Source: Janthinobacterium lividum PAMC 25724
GTDB lineage: Bacteria; Pseudomonadota; Gammaproteobacteria; Burkholderiales; Burkholderiaceae_D
DNA length: 64,000 nt
Direction of reading: 5' to 3'
NCBI GenBank assembly: GCA_000242815.2
Contig: AHHB01000021.1
Location: 62,001-126,000, forward strand
Positions 43,777 through 55,286 of this stretch are shown in pieces. Every line of letters begins with the position of its first letter. The stretch's first letter is position 1. The notes under the pieces were generated by a model. It was not told where the DNA came from. It ran no database searches and saw only the letters and a list, made by a program, of their open reading frames with translations. The translations under genes were made by a program, and so were the position numbers.

Positions 43777-46662
43777 GTGGTGGTATTTGGACGTGCGTGC
43801 GTATTGGTATCGCTATTGCTATTGTTTTTTCTGCTGCCTGGCGGTTCGGCCGCTGCGGCGCCTGCGCCCACCCTGCGTTTCGACCAGCTCAGCGTCGAAC
43901 ATGGCCTGGCGCAGGAGTCGGTACTGGCCATCGTCCAGGACCGGCAGGGCTATATGTGGTTCGGCAGCCAGTCTGGCCTGAGCCGCTACGATGGCTATCG
44001 CATGGTCGTCTACAAGAATGTCGAGGGCGACAAGACCAGCCTGGTCGACAACTGGGTGGGCGAACTGCATGTCGATGGGCAGGGGCAGCTGTGGGTGGGC
44101 ACCGACAACGGCCTGGATCGCTTTGACGCCGCCAGCCAAACCTTCACGCATTACGCCCCGGCCGAAAAGAGCAAGCGCGGCAACGGCAATCGGCGTATCC
44201 ACGCCATTGTCGACGATGGCGCGCGCGGCTTCTGGATCGCCACCTCGGACGGCTTGCAGCATTTCGACCCCGCTACCGGCACCTTTCGCACCTGGCACCA
44301 TGAAGAAGGCAATCCGCACAGCCTGGGCGACAATGAAATCAAGGCGCTGGTGCTGGACGCGCAAAAGCGCCTGTGGATAGGCACGGTCACGGGCCTGGAC
44401 ATGCTGGCGCCGGGCAGTGAGCGCTTCGAGCATTTCGCCGTCGATGCCAAGCCCGGTTCCAAATATAACGTGATCCAGTCGCTGCTGGTCGACCGCCAGC
44501 AAAATCTGTGGATAGGCACCATGGCCGGTGCCGAGCGCTGGCGTCTGGGAGGTGCCGGGCAGGCGCCGCAGGCACGCCTGCGCCTGAATGAAAAACAGGG
44601 CTTTTCCGCCATCCGCGTGGCCAGTTTGTACCAGGATATCGACGCCACCGTCTGGCTGGGCAGCAATGCCGATGGCCTGTTCCGCTGGCTGCCCGAGAGC
44701 GATACCTTTCTGCAGTACCGCCACCAGACGGGCGACAAGTACAGCGTCGCCGACAATCAGCTGTCGTCGCTGTACCGCGACCGCGCCGGCACTTTTTGGG
44801 TCGGCTCCTGGTACAACGGCGTGAGCCGGGTCGACCTGGGCAGCGGCGGCTTTTCGCGCATGGCGCTGCCGTCCGGTGACGTCGGCGCGCTGGCCGACAA
44901 GAAGGTGCGCGCCGTGGTCGATGCGGGCAATGGCAAGCTATGGCTGGCCACCAAAGCCGGCTTGAAACTGTACGATACGCGCGACGGCAGTTCGCGGCTG
45001 TTCGACCTGCGCAGTTCGCCCGGTATGTCGCGTGATGAGCAGGTCACCACCCTGTACAAGGCGCCGGACGGCACCCTGTGGGTGGGGGGCTCGACGGGCT
45101 TGCACCGTTTCGATGCGCGACAGGAGCGCTTTTTTACCATGCGCTTTGCCGCCGGTGATCCGAACAGCGATACTATCCGCAATGTCGTGAGCGATCGCAG
45201 CGGCATGCTGTGGGTGTCGACGCGCGGCGGCGTGCACCGTTTCGACCCCGTTAGCCGGGCCTTTACCACGTATCGCCACGACCCTGCCAACCCGAACAGC
45301 CTGTCCGACAACATGGTGCGGCCCGTGCTGGAAGACGGCAAGGGACAATTGTGGATAGGCACATTCCATGGCCTGGACTTGCTTGACCGCGCCAGCGGCC
45401 AATTCCGGCATTTCCGCCACGATCCGCAAAATGCACATAGCCTCAGCCACGACGAGGTGCACTACCTGCACGAAGACAAGCGCGGCGTGCTGTGGGTGGG
45501 CACAGCCAATGGCCTGAACCGCATGGATGTCGATGCGAAGGGCGAGATCCGCTTTCGGCGCTTCGTGCGCAAGGACGGCATGGCCGACGATGCCGTCGCC
45601 AGCATCCTGGGCGACGATAAGGAGCAGCTGTGGCTGAGTACGAATAGCGGCATCACGCGGCTCGACATGCGCAGTGGCCTGTTGCGCAACTACGACAGCG
45701 CCGACGGCACGGTGGAAGGCTCGTACTTCGATGGCGCGGCCCTGCGCGCTACGGATGGGAGCATGTATTTCGGCGGCTTTAACGGCATGACGGTGTTCGT
45801 GCCGCAAGATATCCATGACAACCGCGTGCCGCCACTGGTGACCATCACGGAGCTGCAGATTTTTAACAAGCCGGTGTTCATCGGCCGCGGCGAGTTCGCG
45901 CACGTGCTCAAGAAGGCGATCGAGCATACGCGCGAGCTGGTTCTGACCAGCCGCGAAAGCGTCTTTTCGCTGGAATTTGCAGCCTTGCATTTCGCAGCAC
46001 CGCAGCGCAATATGTTCGCCTACCGGCTAGAAGGCTTCGACCAGGAATGGGTCATGACGGATGCGGGGCGGCGCTTCGCCACCTACACCAACCTCGATGC
46101 AGGCAATTATGTGTTTCGCGTCAAGGCGGCCAACAAGGATGGCGTGTGGAACGAGAGCGGCGCCACGCTGGCCATCACGATTCTGCCGCCTTTCTGGAAA
46201 ACCTGGTGGTTCCGCACGCTGATGGCGGCGCTGCTGCTGGGTGCTGTGTATGGCGCTTACCGGCAGCGCGTGCGCGCGCTGCGACGCCAGCAGAACGAGC
46301 TGGAAAAACTGGTCGGTGAACGCACGGCCGAATTGCAGAGCAAGGAAATCGAAGTGCTGGCGCAGTCGGAAAAGCTGGCGCAGGTCAATAGCAGCCTGAC
46401 GAAAAACGAGGAAAGCCTGCGCCAGGCCAAGCGCAAGGCCGAGGATGCGACGCGCCAGAAGTCGGAATTTTTGGCCAATATGAGCCACGAGATGCGTACG
46501 CCACTGGCTGGCGTGATCGGCATGCTGGGCTTTGCACTGCGCGACGAGCAGTTGCACGACGCCACGCGCGAGCAGATTTTGCGCGGCCAGGCCAATGCCC
46601 AGTCGCTGCTGGTGATCATCAATGACTTGCTCGACTTTTCCAAGATCGAAGCGGGCAGCTGA
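43777..46662 (+). CDS. Hybrid sensor histidine kinase, N-terminal part (frameshifted)
   Basis: 961 codons from GTG 43777 (AGGA 7 bp upstream). A signal peptide or first anchor is followed by a large periplasmic propeller of Reg_prop repeats (for example [35 protein letters not shown]; about residues 40-680), a Y_Y_Y domain ([20 protein letters not shown], about 750-810), a transmembrane helix ([17 protein letters not shown]), a coiled coil and a HisKA domain with the phospho-accepting His in [20 protein letters not shown]. The frame stops at 46660-46662 immediately after [10 protein letters not shown], and the ATPase half continues in another frame, so a one-base deletion is implied. The family senses sugars or polysaccharides in other bacteria. 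Confidence 0.9.
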   Translation: MVVFGRACVLVSLLLLFFLLPGGSAAAAPAPTLRFDQLSVEHGLAQESVLAIVQDRQGYMWFGSQSGLSRYDGYRMVVYKNVEGDKTSLVDNWVGELHVDGQGQLWVGTDNGLDRFDAASQTFTHYAPAEKSKRGNGNRRIHAIVDDGARGFWIATSDGLQHFDPATGTFRTWHHEEGNPHSLGDNEIKALVLDAQKRLWIGTVTGLDMLAPGSERFEHFAVDAKPGSKYNVIQSLLVDRQQNLWIGTMAGAERWRLGGAGQAPQARLRLNEKQGFSAIRVASLYQDIDATVWLGSNADGLFRWLPESDTFLQYRHQTGDKYSVADNQLSSLYRDRAGTFWVGSWYNGVSRVDLGSGGFSRMALPSGDVGALADKKVRAVVDAGNGKLWLATKAGLKLYDTRDGSSRLFDLRSSPGMSRDEQVTTLYKAPDGTLWVGGSTGLHRFDARQERFFTMRFAAGDPNSDTIRNVVSDRSGMLWVSTRGGVHRFDPVSRAFTTYRHDPANPNSLSDNMVRPVLEDGKGQLWIGTFHGLDLLDRASGQFRHFRHDPQNAHSLSHDEVHYLHEDKRGVLWVGTANGLNRMDVDAKGEIRFRRFVRKDGMADDAVASILGDDKEQLWLSTNSGITRLDMRSGLLRNYDSADGTVEGSYFDGAALRATDGSMYFGGFNGMTVFVPQDIHDNRVPPLVTITELQIFNKPVFIGRGEFAHVLKKAIEHTRELVLTSRESVFSLEFAALHFAAPQRNMFAYRLEGFDQEWVMTDAGRRFATYTNLDAGNYVFRVKAANKDGVWNESGATLAITILPPFWKTWWFRTLMAALLLGAVYGAYRQRVRALRRQQNELEKLVGERTAELQSKEIEVLAQSEKLAQVNSSLTKNEESLRQAKRKAEDATRQKSEFLANMSHEMRTPLAGVIGMLGFALRDEQLHDATREQILRGQANAQSLLVIINDLLDFSKIEAGS

Positions 46663-46665
46663 GTA
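46651..46665 (+). other. Frameshift site in the hybrid sensor kinase
   Basis: The first frame reads GCG GGC AGC TGA. Inserting one A after GGC would give GCG GGC AAG CTG AGT, i.e. the expected [14 protein letters not shown] seen in many such kinases. No homopolymer or slippery heptamer is present. Confidence 0.85.
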
Positions 46666-48023
46666 TAGAGAATATCGATTTCGCGCTGGGCGCTGCCATC
46701 GAGACGGTCGTCAGCCTGTTCGAGGAGCAGGCGGCCGCGCGCAGCATCGGTTTTTCCATCGATTTTGCGCCTGACCTGCCGCTCTTCGTGGTGGGCGACC
46801 CGACTCGTTTGCGCCAGGTGCTGGTCAACCTGGTTGGCAATGCCTTCAAGTTCACCCAGCGCGGCGGCGTCAGCGTGTGCGTCGAGCGGGCCGGCGTAGC
46901 CAGCGGCGCTGGCGCAAGCCGTGTCAACCTGATTCGTTTTACCGTCAGCGACAGCGGCATCGGCATCGATGCGGACGCGATGGCGCGCCTGTTCCAGAAG
47001 TTCGAGCAGGCCGACGCCAGTACCACGCGGCGCTACGGCGGCACGGGGCTGGGCTTGGCGATCTGCCGTCAGCTGGTCGAACTGATGCAGGGCGAGATCG
47101 AGGTGAGCAGCACGCCAGGGCAGGGCAGCACGTTTGCCTTCACCTTGCCGCTGGCCGATGGCGTGGCGCCGCCGCTGGTGCCGCAGGTGGCGCTGGCGCC
47201 GCACAGCCACCAGTTGCGCGTGCTATGCGCCGAAGACTTCCCCACCAACCAGATCATCATCCGCGTCATGCTTGAAGACTTGGGGCACCGCGTCGATGTG
47301 GTTGCCAACGGCGTGCTGGCCGTGGCAGCGTGCGTGCAGACGCGCTACGACCTGATCCTGATGGATGGGCGCATGCCGGAGATGGACGGTGCCACGGCGA
47401 CGCGCCTGATCCGCCTGGGTGGCTGGCCGGACCAGCCCGTGCGCGACCAGGAGCTGATGATCGTGGCCCTGACGGCGAATGCCAGTGAAGAAGACCGCAG
47501 CCGCTACCTCGGTGTCGGCATGGATGATTTCCTCAGCAAACCAGTGGACGAGGCGGTGCTGCATGGTTTGCTGGCGCGTGCCATCGAGCGCCAGCTGCAG
47601 CGCGGTTTTATGTTGCCGCGCATGCCGAGCATGCCGTCGCACGTCTCGCGCGGCGCCTCGCGCGGCCAGGCCGAACTCGATGCCCTGTTCGGCATCGCGC
47701 CGACGGTCGCCGTGGCGGCAGCGTCCCCAGCGGACCGTAGCGGCGAACTGCAGCGGCGCATCCGTGTCGCCTTCGCCGCCGGCCTGGAGGGGCGCCTGCG
47801 TGAAATCGACGCCGCCCTGGCGGCGCAGGACAAGGACAACGCCGGGCGCCTGCTGCACGGCTTGAAGGGCAGCGCCGCCTATCTGCATGAAACCCAGCTG
47901 CACCAGTTGTGCACGCAACTGGAAGAGGCTGCGGACGGTGGGCGCTGGACGCAGGTAGCCTTGCATTTGCCGCAATTGCGCGCACTGTTGGCGCAGATAG
48001 CCGTTTCGGGCAAGAAAATGTAA
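46659..48023 (+). CDS. Hybrid sensor histidine kinase, C-terminal part (ATPase, REC, Hpt)
   Basis: The second frame picks up at about 46659 ([20 protein letters not shown]) and runs 454 codons. It holds the HATPase ([60 protein letters not shown]), a receiver with acceptor Asp in [15 protein letters not shown], and an Hpt domain with His in [18 protein letters not shown]. The first plausible own start is GTG 46788 inside the ATPase, so by itself this part cannot form a working kinase. It most likely belongs to one frameshifted gene with the upstream part. Confidence 0.85.
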   Translation: MSIENIDFALGAAIETVVSLFEEQAAARSIGFSIDFAPDLPLFVVGDPTRLRQVLVNLVGNAFKFTQRGGVSVCVERAGVASGAGASRVNLIRFTVSDSGIGIDADAMARLFQKFEQADASTTRRYGGTGLGLAICRQLVELMQGEIEVSSTPGQGSTFAFTLPLADGVAPPLVPQVALAPHSHQLRVLCAEDFPTNQIIIRVMLEDLGHRVDVVANGVLAVAACVQTRYDLILMDGRMPEMDGATATRLIRLGGWPDQPVRDQELMIVALTANASEEDRSRYLGVGMDDFLSKPVDEAVLHGLLARAIERQLQRGFMLPRMPSMPSHVSRGASRGQAELDALFGIAPTVAVAAASPADRSGELQRRIRVAFAAGLEGRLREIDAALAAQDKDNAGRLLHGLKGSAAYLHETQLHQLCTQLEEAADGGRWTQVALHLPQLRALLAQIAVSGKKM

Positions 48024-48108
48024 AATAAGCAATGCCGACCATGTGGCGCGCGGCGAAACTGGGTAGAATATCGCCAGGCCCCCGACGCTGCCGGCAATGG
48101 AGAAAGCA

Positions 48109-48804
48109 ATGAAAGTACTGGTAGTTGACGATGATGTCGTGTCGCGCATGGTGTTGATGCATCTGATCGACAGCTGCGGCGTGCACGATATCGTGGAAGC
48201 TGAGGATGGCGCAGCGGCTTGGGAGCAGCTCGAAGGGGGCTTGCGTCCGTCGCTGTGCTTTTGCGATTTGCGCATGCCGCGCCTGTCGGGCATGGAACTG
48301 CTGCAGAAAATCCGCGCCGACAGCACGCTCGATGCCATGCCGCTGGTGCTGGTGTCGTCGGCCAATGACCAGGACACGGTGCGTGACGCTGTGCAGGCCG
48401 GTGCTGCTGGCTATATCGTCAAACCCTTCCAGCCGCAGCAGGTACGCGAGCATATCGATGCCTGCTTCGAGCTGTGCGCATTGCCGGCCGAGACGCCGCG
48501 CGACACCTTGCAGCGGCTCGATATCGACGGCGAACGCCTGCAGTCCTATTTGACGGGCTTCCAGGGCCAGATAGTGGCGGCCAGCGAACAGGTCGACGCC
48601 TTGCTGGCGCGCGGCGAACCGGCGCAGGCGCGCCAGCAGCTCGAACGCCTGCACCTCGGTTGCCGCACCCTGGGTTTGCATGGCGCGCAGGCCGCGATGA
48701 TGGACGTGCTGCAGGCATCGGTGCTCGATGGCGGCCAGATACAGGCGGCGCTGGCTGCCTTGGCGCGCAGCGTAGTACAACAGGTGCGCCTGCTGCGACA
48801 ATAG
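48109..48804 (+). CDS. Response regulator with a C-terminal helical domain
   Basis: 231 residues. The receiver domain (1-120) keeps the acidic pair in MKVLVVDDDVVSRMVLMHL, the phospho-acceptor Asp in LCFCDLRMPRLSGMELL, the Thr/Ser switch in PLVLVSSANDQD and Lys in GYIVKPFQPQQV. The second half is Ala/Gln/Leu-rich helices with no DNA-binding signature; it might be an Hpt-like or dimerisation domain. GGAG lies 8 bp before the start. It is 85 bp downstream of the hybrid kinase, which is the natural partner. Confidence 0.88.
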   Translation: MKVLVVDDDVVSRMVLMHLIDSCGVHDIVEAEDGAAAWEQLEGGLRPSLCFCDLRMPRLSGMELLQKIRADSTLDAMPLVLVSSANDQDTVRDAVQAGAAGYIVKPFQPQQVREHIDACFELCALPAETPRDTLQRLDIDGERLQSYLTGFQGQIVAASEQVDALLARGEPAQARQQLERLHLGCRTLGLHGAQAAMMDVLQASVLDGGQIQAALAALARSVVQQVRLLRQ

Positions 48805-48981
48805 GACGGCGTCGACTGAAACGCCATAACAAAACCGACTGCGCGTCGCCATTTGCGGCCTCCGATGCTCACTGTGCTAAAGCACAGTTCCGCTTCTCAG
48901 ACCAACGGGGGTGCCGAGCCGCACATCGGCTCGCTACGGTTTGTCAGGTGTATTGAATTTGCTGTTTTTCGCTTGCCGGAA

Positions 48982-49005
48982 AAATACTTTAGGTTTAAAG
49001 TATTT
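48982..49005. promoter_or_regulatory. Perfect palindrome, candidate MarR operator of the 2-aminobenzoate operon
   Basis: Arms AAATACTTTA (48982-48991) and TAAAGTATTT (48996-49005) around GGTT, with an outer CCGGAA/TTCCGG pair extending the dyad. Its 24-bp length and AT-rich arms fit MarR-type sites. It ends 38 bp before the ligase start, and the operon carries its own MarR gene. Confidence 0.65.
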
Positions 49006-49043
49006 ACTTCCGGGCCCTGTGCACGCGCCCGCCACCAGCCAGG

Positions 49044-50678
49044 ATGAGCATGAGCAGCGACCCTACGCCCAGCATGGCATCTCCCCAGGACGACTTTGCG
49101 CGCGCGCACCTGCCGCCGCGCGCACTCTGGCCGCAGCTCTGCCTTGACTTGCCCGAGCTGCAGTATCGGGCGCGTCTCAATTGCGTCACCGAACTGCTCG
49201 ATGCTGCCGTCGCCAGCGGTGGCGGCGAGCGCATCGCCATCCTTGCCGATGGCCAGCGCTGGACTTACGCGCAGCTGGCGCGGCAGGTCGACCGCATCGC
49301 CCATGTGTTGCAGACCGACCTGCGCCTGATCCCCGGCAACCGCGTGCTGCTGCGCGGCGCGAATACCCCCATGATGGCCGCCTGCCTGCTGGCCGTGTTG
49401 AAGGCCGGCTGCATCGCCGTGCCCACCATGCCGCTGCTGCGCGCGCGTGAATTGTCCACCATCCTGGCCAAGGCGCAAGTGAATGCCGTGCTGTGCGCGC
49501 AGCCCTTGCGTGCGGAACTCGATAGCGTGTCGACATGCCCGCCGATGCTGTGCTTTGGCGCCGATGACGGCGAACTGGAACAGCGCATGGCAGCGCGCGA
49601 CACCGCGTTTGTCGCCTTTCCTGCGCACGATACGGCGGCCGATGATGTCTGCCTGATCAGTTTTACTTCGGGCACGACGGGCGTGCCCAAGGGAACCATG
49701 CATATGCACCGCGACTTGCTGGCCATTTGCGATTGTTTTCCCCGCTCGATGCTGCAGGTGCGCGCCGACGATATCTTCATCGGCACGCCGCCGCTGGCCT
49801 TTACCTTCGGCCTGGGCGGCTTGCTGCTGTTCCCCCTGCGCTTTGGCGCTTGCGCCGTGCTGCTGGAAAAATGTACACCCGAGACTTTGCTGCGCGCCAT
49901 CGATGCATACCAGGCCACGATCTGCTTCACGGCGCCGACCTTTTACCGTCTCATGGCGCCGCTCGCTACTCGCCACGAGGTGCGCAGCTTGCGCCTGTCC
50001 GTGTCGGCCGGCGAGGCACTGCCGCTGGCCACGCGCGACGCCTGGCAGGTCGCGACGGGACTGGCCATGGTGGACGGCATTGGCGCTACCGAGATGCTGC
50101 ACATCTTCATTTCCGCCACCGGCGAGGGCATACGCCGCGGCGCTATCGGCAAGGCCATCCCCGGCTACCAGGCTTGCATCGTCGACGATGCCGGCGTGCC
50201 CCAGCCGTCCGGCGTGACGGGCCGCCTGGCCGTGAAAGGCCCCACCGGTTGCCGCTATCTGTCCGACCCGCGCCAGCGCGAATATGTGCGCAATGGCTGG
50301 AACCTGACCGGTGACACCTTCGAAATGGACGGCGACGGCTATTTTTATTACCGCTCGCGCAGCGACGACATGATCGTCTCGGCCGGCTACAACATCGCCG
50401 GCCCGGAAGTGGAGGAGGCGCTGCAGTGCCACCCGGCCGTGGCCGAATGCGCCGTGGTCGGGCGCGCCGATGCCGAGCGTGGCCAAATCGTCGAGGCGCA
50501 CGTGGTGCTCAAGGACGGCTGCCTGGCCAGCGATGCGCTGGCGGCCGAACTGCAGCACTTCGTGCGCCAGCAGATCGCCCCGTATAAATATCCGCGCGCC
50601 ATCCGCTTCCTGTCTTCCCTGCCACGCACGGAAACGGGCAAGCTGCAGCGCTTCAAACTTCGCACGGAGAGCGCATGA
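49044..50678 (+). CDS. 2-aminobenzoate-CoA ligase (benzoate-CoA ligase family)
   Basis: A 544-residue acyl-CoA synthetase of the ANL superfamily that would activate anthranilate (or a related aromatic acid) to its CoA ester with ATP. Motifs: the phosphate loop [19 protein letters not shown], the [11 protein letters not shown] motif, the hinge region [20 protein letters not shown], and the catalytic Lys in [13 protein letters not shown] near the C-terminus. The specific substrate is inferred from the adjacent 2-aminobenzoyl-CoA oxygenase/reductase. Met 49044 or 49050 may be the start. Its stop overlaps the next gene (ATGA). Confidence 0.85.
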   Translation: MSMSSDPTPSMASPQDDFARAHLPPRALWPQLCLDLPELQYRARLNCVTELLDAAVASGGGERIAILADGQRWTYAQLARQVDRIAHVLQTDLRLIPGNRVLLRGANTPMMAACLLAVLKAGCIAVPTMPLLRARELSTILAKAQVNAVLCAQPLRAELDSVSTCPPMLCFGADDGELEQRMAARDTAFVAFPAHDTAADDVCLISFTSGTTGVPKGTMHMHRDLLAICDCFPRSMLQVRADDIFIGTPPLAFTFGLGGLLLFPLRFGACAVLLEKCTPETLLRAIDAYQATICFTAPTFYRLMAPLATRHEVRSLRLSVSAGEALPLATRDAWQVATGLAMVDGIGATEMLHIFISATGEGIRRGAIGKAIPGYQACIVDDAGVPQPSGVTGRLAVKGPTGCRYLSDPRQREYVRNGWNLTGDTFEMDGDGYFYYRSRSDDMIVSAGYNIAGPEVEEALQCHPAVAECAVVGRADAERGQIVEAHVVLKDGCLASDALAAELQHFVRQQIAPYKYPRAIRFLSSLPRTETGKLQRFKLRTESA

Positions 50679-53101
50679 ATATTGTCTGCATCGGCGGCGG
50701 CCCCGCCGGCCTGTATTTCAGCCTGCTCATGAAAAAGCAGAACCCGGAGCACCGCATCACGGTTATCGAGCGCAACCGCCCGTATGACACGTTTGGCTGG
50801 GGCGTGGTGTTTTCCGACCAGACTCTGGGCAACCTGGCCAATGCGGACGAACCGACCGCGCGCGCCATCCTGCAGGCGTTCAACCACTGGGACGATATCG
50901 AGATTCGCTTCAAGGGCGAGAGTGTGCGTTCCGGTGGCCATGGCTTTTGTGGCATCGGCCGCAAGCGCTTGCTCAATATCTTGCAGGCGCGTTGCGAGGA
51001 ACTTGGCGTGCAGCTGAAGTTCGAGACGGAAGTGCAGGACGACCAGGCCATCGCGCGCCAGTACGGCGCCGATCTGGTGATCGCCAGCGACGGCTTGAAT
51101 AGCCGCATTCGCACGCGCTATGCGGCCAGCTACCAGCCCGAGATCGATCAGCGCCATTGCCGTTTCGTCTGGCTGGGCACGCGCAAGAAGTTCGAGGCTT
51201 TCACGTTTGCCTTCCGCCAGACGCCATACGGCTGGTTCCAGGCGCATATTTATCAGTATGACGGCGATACATCGACCTTCATCGTCGAAACGCCCGAACA
51301 CGTGTGGCGCGCCGCGGGGCTCGACAGCATGAGCCAGGAAGAAGGCATTGCCTTTTGTGAAGCGCTGTTTGCGCAGGAACTCGATGGCCATGGCTTGCTG
51401 AGCAATTCGCCGCATTTGCGCGGCTCGGCGCAGTGGATCACCTTCCCGCGCATCGTTTGCCGGCAATGGGTGCACCGGCAGGATGGGGTGCCTGTCGTGC
51501 TGATGGGCGACGCGGCCCACACGGCGCATTATTCGATTGGCTCGGGCACCAAGCTGGCGCTGGAAGACGCTATCGAGCTGGCGCGCTGCTTTGGCCAGTA
51601 TGCCGACGCTGCTGCTACCGCTGCTGCTACCGCTGCCGCTTCCGCCGCTGCTACCGACGCTGCGCTGGCGGCTTACCAGCAGCTGCGCGCCATCGAGGTA
51701 CTCAAAATCCAGAGCGCGGCGCGCAATTCCATGGAGTGGTTTGAAAACGTCGAGCGCTACAGCGCCATGGAGGCGCCGCAGTTTGCCTATGCCATGCTCA
51801 CGCGCAGCCAGCGCATTTCGCATGAAAATCTGCGCCTGCGCGATCCCGCCTACGTGGCCGATTACGAGCGCTGGCTGGCACGGCGCGCGGGTGAACAGGC
51901 GGGCGTGGCGATGCCCGACGAGGCCATGCCGCCCATGCTTACGCCCTTCCGGCTGCGCGGCGTGCTGCTAAAAAACCGCATCGCCGTCTCGCCGATGGCG
52001 CAGTACAGTGCCGTCGATGGCGTGGCGGGCGACTACCATCTGATGCACCTGGGCGCGCGCGCCATGGGCGGCGCTGCGCTCGTGTTTGCGGAGATGACAT
52101 GCGTATCGGCTGACGCGCGCATCACGCCCGCCTGTCCTGGCATGTACACTGAAGCGCACACGCAGGCCTGGCAGCGCATCGTCAATTTCGTGCATGCCAG
52201 CAGCGATGCGAAAATCGCCCTGCAACTAGGCCACGCGGGGCCGAAAGGGTCTACGCGCCCCATGTGGGACGGCATCGACCTGCCGTTAGAGGACGGTAAC
52301 TGGCCGCTGCTGGCCGCATCGAGCCAGCAATATCTGGCCGGCGTGTCGCAGGTGGCGCGCGCAGCCTCGGCTAGCGACCTGGCGCGCATTGAACACGATT
52401 TTGTGCGCGCCACCTTGGCCGCCGCCGTCGCCGGTTTCGATTGGCTGGAACTGCACTGCGCGCATGGCTATCTGCTGTCGAGTTTTATCTCGCCGCTGAC
52501 CAACCGCCGTACGGACGAGTATGGCGGTAGCCTGGAAAACCGCTGCCGCTATCCGCTGCGCGTGTTCCGCGCCATGCGCGCCGCCTGGCCGCAAGATAAA
52601 CCCATGAGTGTGCGCATCTCGGCCCATGACTGGGTTGAAGGCGGCATCACGCCCGACGATGCGGTCGTCATCGCGCGCCTGTTCAAGCAGGCCGGTGCCG
52701 ACCTGATCGACTGTTCCTCGGGGCAGGTCAGCAAGCTCGAACAGCCCGTGTACGGGCGCATGTTCCAGGCGCCGTTCGCCGACCGCGTGCGCAATGAGGC
52801 AGGTATCGCCAGCATGGCCGTCGGCTCGATTTTTGAAGCCGACCACGCCAACAGCATCATCGCCGCCGGGCGCGCCGACCTGTGCGCCGTGGGCCGCCCG
52901 CACCTGGCCAACCCGGCCTGGACCCTGACGGAAATGGCGCGCATCGGCTACAGTGGCGCCGGGGCAGGCGCAACGTGGCCGAAACAGTACCGGCCCGCGC
53001 AGCTGCAACTGGAGCGCAATCTGCAGCGCGAACGCCAGCTGGCTGCCGCCAGCACGGGCCTGACCCCGCAACAGGTGGCCGCGCGGCTGCTGGAAGGATG
53101 A
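50675..53101 (+). CDS. 2-aminobenzoyl-CoA monooxygenase/reductase (fused flavoprotein)
   Basis: An 808-residue fusion. Residues 1-390 are a FAD monooxygenase ([56 protein letters not shown]); residues about 420-790 are an Old-Yellow-Enzyme-type reductase ([58 protein letters not shown]). This is the architecture of the Azoarcus evansii enzyme that hydroxylates and then reduces 2-aminobenzoyl-CoA; salicylyl-CoA 5-hydroxylases share it, so the substrate is an inference. Between the FAD domain motifs lies an Ala/Thr repeat (residues about 311-330) encoded by 12-bp repeats. It is coupled to the ligase by a 4-bp overlap. Confidence 0.88.
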   Translation: MNIVCIGGGPAGLYFSLLMKKQNPEHRITVIERNRPYDTFGWGVVFSDQTLGNLANADEPTARAILQAFNHWDDIEIRFKGESVRSGGHGFCGIGRKRLLNILQARCEELGVQLKFETEVQDDQAIARQYGADLVIASDGLNSRIRTRYAASYQPEIDQRHCRFVWLGTRKKFEAFTFAFRQTPYGWFQAHIYQYDGDTSTFIVETPEHVWRAAGLDSMSQEEGIAFCEALFAQELDGHGLLSNSPHLRGSAQWITFPRIVCRQWVHRQDGVPVVLMGDAAHTAHYSIGSGTKLALEDAIELARCFGQYADAAATAAATAAASAAATDAALAAYQQLRAIEVLKIQSAARNSMEWFENVERYSAMEAPQFAYAMLTRSQRISHENLRLRDPAYVADYERWLARRAGEQAGVAMPDEAMPPMLTPFRLRGVLLKNRIAVSPMAQYSAVDGVAGDYHLMHLGARAMGGAALVFAEMTCVSADARITPACPGMYTEAHTQAWQRIVNFVHASSDAKIALQLGHAGPKGSTRPMWDGIDLPLEDGNWPLLAASSQQYLAGVSQVARAASASDLARIEHDFVRATLAAAVAGFDWLELHCAHGYLLSSFISPLTNRRTDEYGGSLENRCRYPLRVFRAMRAAWPQDKPMSVRISAHDWVEGGITPDDAVVIARLFKQAGADLIDCSSGQVSKLEQPVYGRMFQAPFADRVRNEAGIASMAVGSIFEADHANSIIAAGRADLCAVGRPHLANPAWTLTEMARIGYSGAGAGATWPKQYRPAQLQLERNLQRERQLAAASTGLTPQQVAARLLEG

Positions 53102-53102
53102 C

Positions 53103-53903
53103 ATGAACAAGGAACGACGGGACGGCGCGTTGGCCGACAAGCACGCGCTGCTGACGGGCGCCGGCAGCGGCATCGGCCTGGCCTGCGCGGGCGCCTTGCT
53201 CGACGCGGGCGCCCGCGTTACCCTGGCCGGGCGCGATGGCGCGCGGCTGGCGCGCGCGCGCCTGCAACTGGAAGAGGGCGGTTATGCTGGCAGGGTGGCC
53301 ATCTGCATGCTCGACGTGAGCGTGGAAGCGTCCGTGCAAGCGGGCTTCGCGCAGGCCGCCGCGCATTTTGGCCGCATCGATATCCTGGTCAATAACGCCG
53401 GCCAGGCCCACGCGGCGCCGTTCGGCAAGACCGACGCTGCCATCTGGCAGCAGATGCTGGCCGTGAACCTGACGGGCGTGTTTCACTGCTGTCAGGCAGC
53501 CATGCCGGCCATGCTGGAAGCGGGCTGGGGGCGCATCGTCAACGTGGCGTCGACGGCGGGGCTGAAGGGCTATCGCTATGTCAGCGCCTATGTCGCCGCC
53601 AAGCACGGCGTGATCGGCCTGACGCGCGCGCTGGCCCTCGAAGCGGCGCCGCACGGCGTCACCGTCAACGCCGTCTGCCCTGGTTACACGCAAACGCAGA
53701 TGCTGGCGCAGGCCGTGCAAAATATCGCGCGCAAGACGGGGTGCGACGAAGACGCGGCGCGCGCGCAGCTGGCTGCGGCCAATCCGCAGCAACGTCTGGT
53801 GCAGGCGCGCGAAGTGGCCGATGCGGTGGCCTGGCTATGCCTGCCTGCATCAGCGGCCATGAATGGACAATCGATCGCCGTCGCCGGCGGTGAAGTCATG
53901 TAG
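53103..53903 (+). CDS. SDR-family dehydrogenase of the 2-aminobenzoate operon
   Basis: A 266-residue short-chain dehydrogenase: NAD(P) site LLTGAGSGIGLACAGALLDA, NNAG, catalytic Ser in VNVASTAGLKGYRY and YVAAKHGVIGLTRALALEAA. It resembles 3-hydroxybutyrate or 3-hydroxyacyl-CoA dehydrogenases and would take a beta-oxidation-like step after ring opening (inference from operon partners). GAAGGA precedes the ATG, which follows the previous stop by 1 bp. Confidence 0.85.
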   Translation: MNKERRDGALADKHALLTGAGSGIGLACAGALLDAGARVTLAGRDGARLARARLQLEEGGYAGRVAICMLDVSVEASVQAGFAQAAAHFGRIDILVNNAGQAHAAPFGKTDAAIWQQMLAVNLTGVFHCCQAAMPAMLEAGWGRIVNVASTAGLKGYRYVSAYVAAKHGVIGLTRALALEAAPHGVTVNAVCPGYTQTQMLAQAVQNIARKTGCDEDAARAQLAAANPQQRLVQAREVADAVAWLCLPASAAMNGQSIAVAGGEVM

Positions 53904-53906
53904 ACA

Positions 53907-54428
53907 ATGGATAAAATGGATAATCAACGCGACCTTCTGCAGGCCGAACCGGAGCTGGACCTGGCCAGCCGCCTGACACAGGATCACCACCAGTCGCTCA
54001 AACTGTGGCTGCGCATGCTCTCGTGCACGGTGAAAATAGAAAACGAGGTGCGCACACGCTTGCGCGCCAGCTTCGGCATCACCTTGCCCCGCTTCGATCT
54101 GATGGCGCAGCTCGAGCGCTTTCCCGAAGGCTTGCGCATGGGCGAACTGTCCAAGCGCATGATGGTTACGGGCGGCAATATCACGGGCATCACCGACCAA
54201 CTGGAGCAGGAGAAGCTGGTGCTGCGCGTGGTCGATCCGCAGGACCGCCGCGCGTATAGCGTCAAGCTGACGCCGGCCGGGCGGCGCGCCTTTGACGACA
54301 TGGCCAGGGTGCACGAAGGCTGGATCGCTGAACTGCTGCAGGGCGTGACGCCGGACGACAAAAGCCAATTGATCGACCTGCTGTCGCACATGAAGCAGCA
54401 GCTAAATGACATCGCCATAAAGGACTGA
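53907..54428 (+). CDS. MarR-family regulator of the 2-aminobenzoate operon
   Basis: A 173-residue winged-helix protein. The DNA-binding region is [20 protein letters not shown] with wing [20 protein letters not shown], a clear MarR pattern. It lies inside the operon, 3 bp after the SDR gene and 2 bp before the enoyl-CoA hydratase gene. By analogy with other aromatic-CoA clusters it would repress the operon and be released by an acyl-CoA intermediate; the palindrome at 48982 is the likely target. Confidence 0.9.
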   Translation: MDKMDNQRDLLQAEPELDLASRLTQDHHQSLKLWLRMLSCTVKIENEVRTRLRASFGITLPRFDLMAQLERFPEGLRMGELSKRMMVTGGNITGITDQLEQEKLVLRVVDPQDRRAYSVKLTPAGRRAFDDMARVHEGWIAELLQGVTPDDKSQLIDLLSHMKQQLNDIAIKD

Positions 54429-54430
54429 CC

Positions 54431-55285
54431 ATGCGCCATCTACCGGGCCAGCCGCAAGACCTGCCAGGCAACCGCGCCAGCTTGGGCCATTACGCCGCGC
54501 GGCATTTTCTGTTCTCCGTCGAAGCAGGCGTAGCGCGCCTGACCCTGCACCGCCCCGAGCGCAAAAACCCGCTGACCTTCGATTCGTATGCGGAGTTGCG
54601 TGATCTATTCCGCGCGCTGGCGCATGCGCACGATGTCAAGGCCGTAGTCATTGCTGGCAGCGGCGATAACTTCTGTTCGGGCGGCGACGTGCACGACATC
54701 ATCGGCCCGCTGACGCAACTCGATATGCCCGGCCTGCTGGCGTTTACGCGCATGACGGGCGACGTGGTGAAAGCCATGCGCGCCTGCCCGCAACCGATTA
54801 TCGCCGCCATCGACGGCATTTGCGCCGGCGCCGGCGCCATGCTGGCGCTGGCCGCCGATATGCGCATCGGCACGGCGCGCAGCAAGACGGCCTTCCTGTT
54901 TACCCGCGTGGGCCTGGCCGGCTGCGACATGGGTGCCTGCGCCTTGCTGCCGCGCGTGATCGGTCAGGGCCGCGCCGCCGAACTGCTGTACACGGGACGC
55001 TCCCTGCCGGGCACGGAGGCCGAGCGCTGGGGCTGGCTCAACCGTCTGGTCGAGCCGGCAGAACTGGCACAGGCGGCGCAGCTATTGGCCGCAGGCCTGG
55101 CCAGCGGCCCCACCTTTGCGCACGGCATGACAAAAAAAATGCTGCAGCAGGAGTGGAATATGGGCGTCGATGAGGCCATCGAGGCGGAAGCGCAGGCGCA
55201 AGCCATCTGCATGGCCACCAACGATTTCCACCGCGCCTACCACGCCTTCGTGGCCAAGGAAAAACCGCAATTTGAGGGCGATTGA
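54431..55285 (+). CDS. Enoyl-CoA hydratase/isomerase family protein
   Basis: A 284-residue crotonase-fold protein. The oxyanion-hole segments are [20 protein letters not shown] and [20 protein letters not shown], and the active-site region [20 protein letters not shown] lacks the second Glu position of classical hydratases (GCDMG instead of GEG or PEF), so it may catalyse a related step such as ring opening or isomerisation. AAGGA lies just upstream. It is in the 2-aminobenzoate operon and would act on the non-aromatic CoA ring product (inference). Confidence 0.86.
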   Translation: MRHLPGQPQDLPGNRASLGHYAARHFLFSVEAGVARLTLHRPERKNPLTFDSYAELRDLFRALAHAHDVKAVVIAGSGDNFCSGGDVHDIIGPLTQLDMPGLLAFTRMTGDVVKAMRACPQPIIAAIDGICAGAGAMLALAADMRIGTARSKTAFLFTRVGLAGCDMGACALLPRVIGQGRAAELLYTGRSLPGTEAERWGWLNRLVEPAELAQAAQLLAAGLASGPTFAHGMTKKMLQQEWNMGVDEAIEAEAQAQAICMATNDFHRAYHAFVAKEKPQFEGD

Positions 55286-55286
55286 C

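Noticed and set aside
46651-46665. Programmed ribosomal frameshift in the sensor kinase
   Set aside because: No slippery heptamer or downstream structure is evident; a simple one-base deletion explains it better.
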